The position numbers and the translations under genes are program-made. Below are positions 5,654-6,001 of a stretch of DNA of 6,001 bases, in pieces. Position 1 is the first letter of the stretch, and each line of letters begins with the position of its first letter. Origin of the DNA: a bacterium (GTDB lineage Bacteria; Planctomycetota; UBA11346). The notes under the pieces were generated by a model, which saw only the letters and a list, made by a program, of their open reading frames with translations, was not told where the DNA came from and did not search any database. The stretch is taken from contig JAIFKN010000077.1 of the NCBI GenBank assembly GCA_020049615.1, positions 1-6,001 on the forward strand. Direction: 5' to 3'.

Positions 5654-6001
5654 TCACGGCTGATTCCGCACGTCCAGGACGACCTTGCCGATGTTCTCGT
5701 TCCGCTCGAGGAAGCGGTGCGCCTCGTCGACCCGCAGGATCGGCAGGGTGCGGTGCACCACCGGCTTGACCCGGCCGTCGGCGATGGCGGGCCAGACCAG
5801 GTCGTGCAGGCCGTCGATGACCCGCTTCTTCATGCCGAGCGGCCTGCTGCGCAGCGTGCTGCCGATGAGGCGCAGTCCGCGCTTGAGCACGGCGCGGAGG
5901 GGGATCTCGCTCCGTTCTCCTCCGAGCGTGGCGATGAGGATCCAGCGGCCGCCGTCGGCCATGCGGGCGAGGTGGGGGCCGAGGTCCGCACCGCCGACGC
6001 A
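5654..6001 (-). CDS. MDR-family NAD(P)H quinone oxidoreductase (PIG3/QOR-like), N-terminus beyond window edge
   Basis: The window holds the last 115 codons; the frame stays open to the right edge, so the internal ATG at 5962 is not the real start. The visible part begins 'CVGGADLGPHLARMADGGRW', the end of the Rossmann domain of zinc-independent medium-chain dehydrogenases ('D-x-VGG' then 'l-x-x-GGR-x-i-i-x-x-x-GG'). It continues with 'KRGLRLIGSTLRSRPLGMKK' and the C-terminal catalytic-fold signature 'GRVKPVVHRTLPILRVDEAH', then 'RNENIGKVVLDV'. Full-length relatives are ~325 residues and reduce quinones or enones with NADPH. The gene is convergent to the operon, with stop codons 16 nt apart, so it is probably transcribed separately. 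The reaction is family knowledge; the true substrate is not shown. Confidence 0.9.
   Translation of the reverse strand, partial: CVGGADLGPHLARMADGGRWILIATLGGERSEIPLRAVLKRGLRLIGSTLRSRPLGMKKRVIDGLHDLVWPAIADGRVKPVVHRTLPILRVDEAHRFLERNENIGKVVLDVRNQP

Noticed and set aside
1..6001. CRISPR arrays, tRNA/rRNA genes, insertion sequences or phage genes
   Set aside because: I saw no regularly spaced repeats, no tRNA-like cloverleaf or T-loop signature in the gaps, no transposase or integrase motifs and no terminal inverted repeats.

Overview
The window is GC-rich (roughly two thirds G+C by eye), bacterial and almost entirely coding. Three consecutive genes encode exported proteins: a GH43/GH32-like beta-propeller, a multidomain protein with a deiodinase-like thioredoxin fold, and an SGNH hydrolase of the 'GSSSI...GDND...DGLH' type. 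This mixture is typical of the PVC group (Planctomycetota, Verrucomicrobiota, Lentisphaerota). That placement is inference from protein style; there is no rRNA or other phylogenetic marker here.

Layout. (1) 1-857, minus strand: an AraC/RhaS-type regulator with an N-terminal cupin and a C-terminal double helix-turn-helix. It is cut by the left edge and lacks only its extreme C-terminus. (2) 858-957: a 100-bp divergent control region. It holds a consensus -35 for the regulator, a dyad-symmetric AT-rich element, and a strong Shine-Dalgarno for the rightward operon. (3) 958-5637, plus strand: a tight four-gene operon. It runs from a classical SDR oxidoreductase (958-1656), through the secreted propeller glycosidase (1659-2705) and the secreted deiodinase-like fusion protein (2702-4906), to the secreted SGNH/GDSL hydrolase (4924-5637). 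Junctions are a 2-nt gap, a 4-nt ATGA overlap and a 17-nt gap. (4) 5638-5653: a very short convergent gap with a GC hairpin across the SGNH stop codon. (5) 5654-6001, minus strand: the C-terminal third of a zinc-independent MDR quinone oxidoreductase, cut by the right edge.

How they may work together (inference): the divergent AraC-type protein probably senses a sugar or glycan breakdown product and controls the operon. The propeller enzyme would cleave a glycosidic bond outside the cytoplasm, the SGNH protein would remove acyl groups (for example O-acetyl), and the cytoplasmic SDR would oxidise or reduce a released sugar or polyol. The deiodinase-like protein is the odd member. It is exported, has a single cysteine at the active-site position of a thioredoxin-like fold, a long unassigned N-terminal region and two related beta-rich C-terminal repeats. 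The MDR gene is convergent and is probably unrelated.

Many long open frames in this GC-rich DNA are shadows. The frame of the propeller gene stays open from position 141 although the real gene starts at 1659, and the frame of the deiodinase-like gene stays open from 2504 although the real start is 2702.
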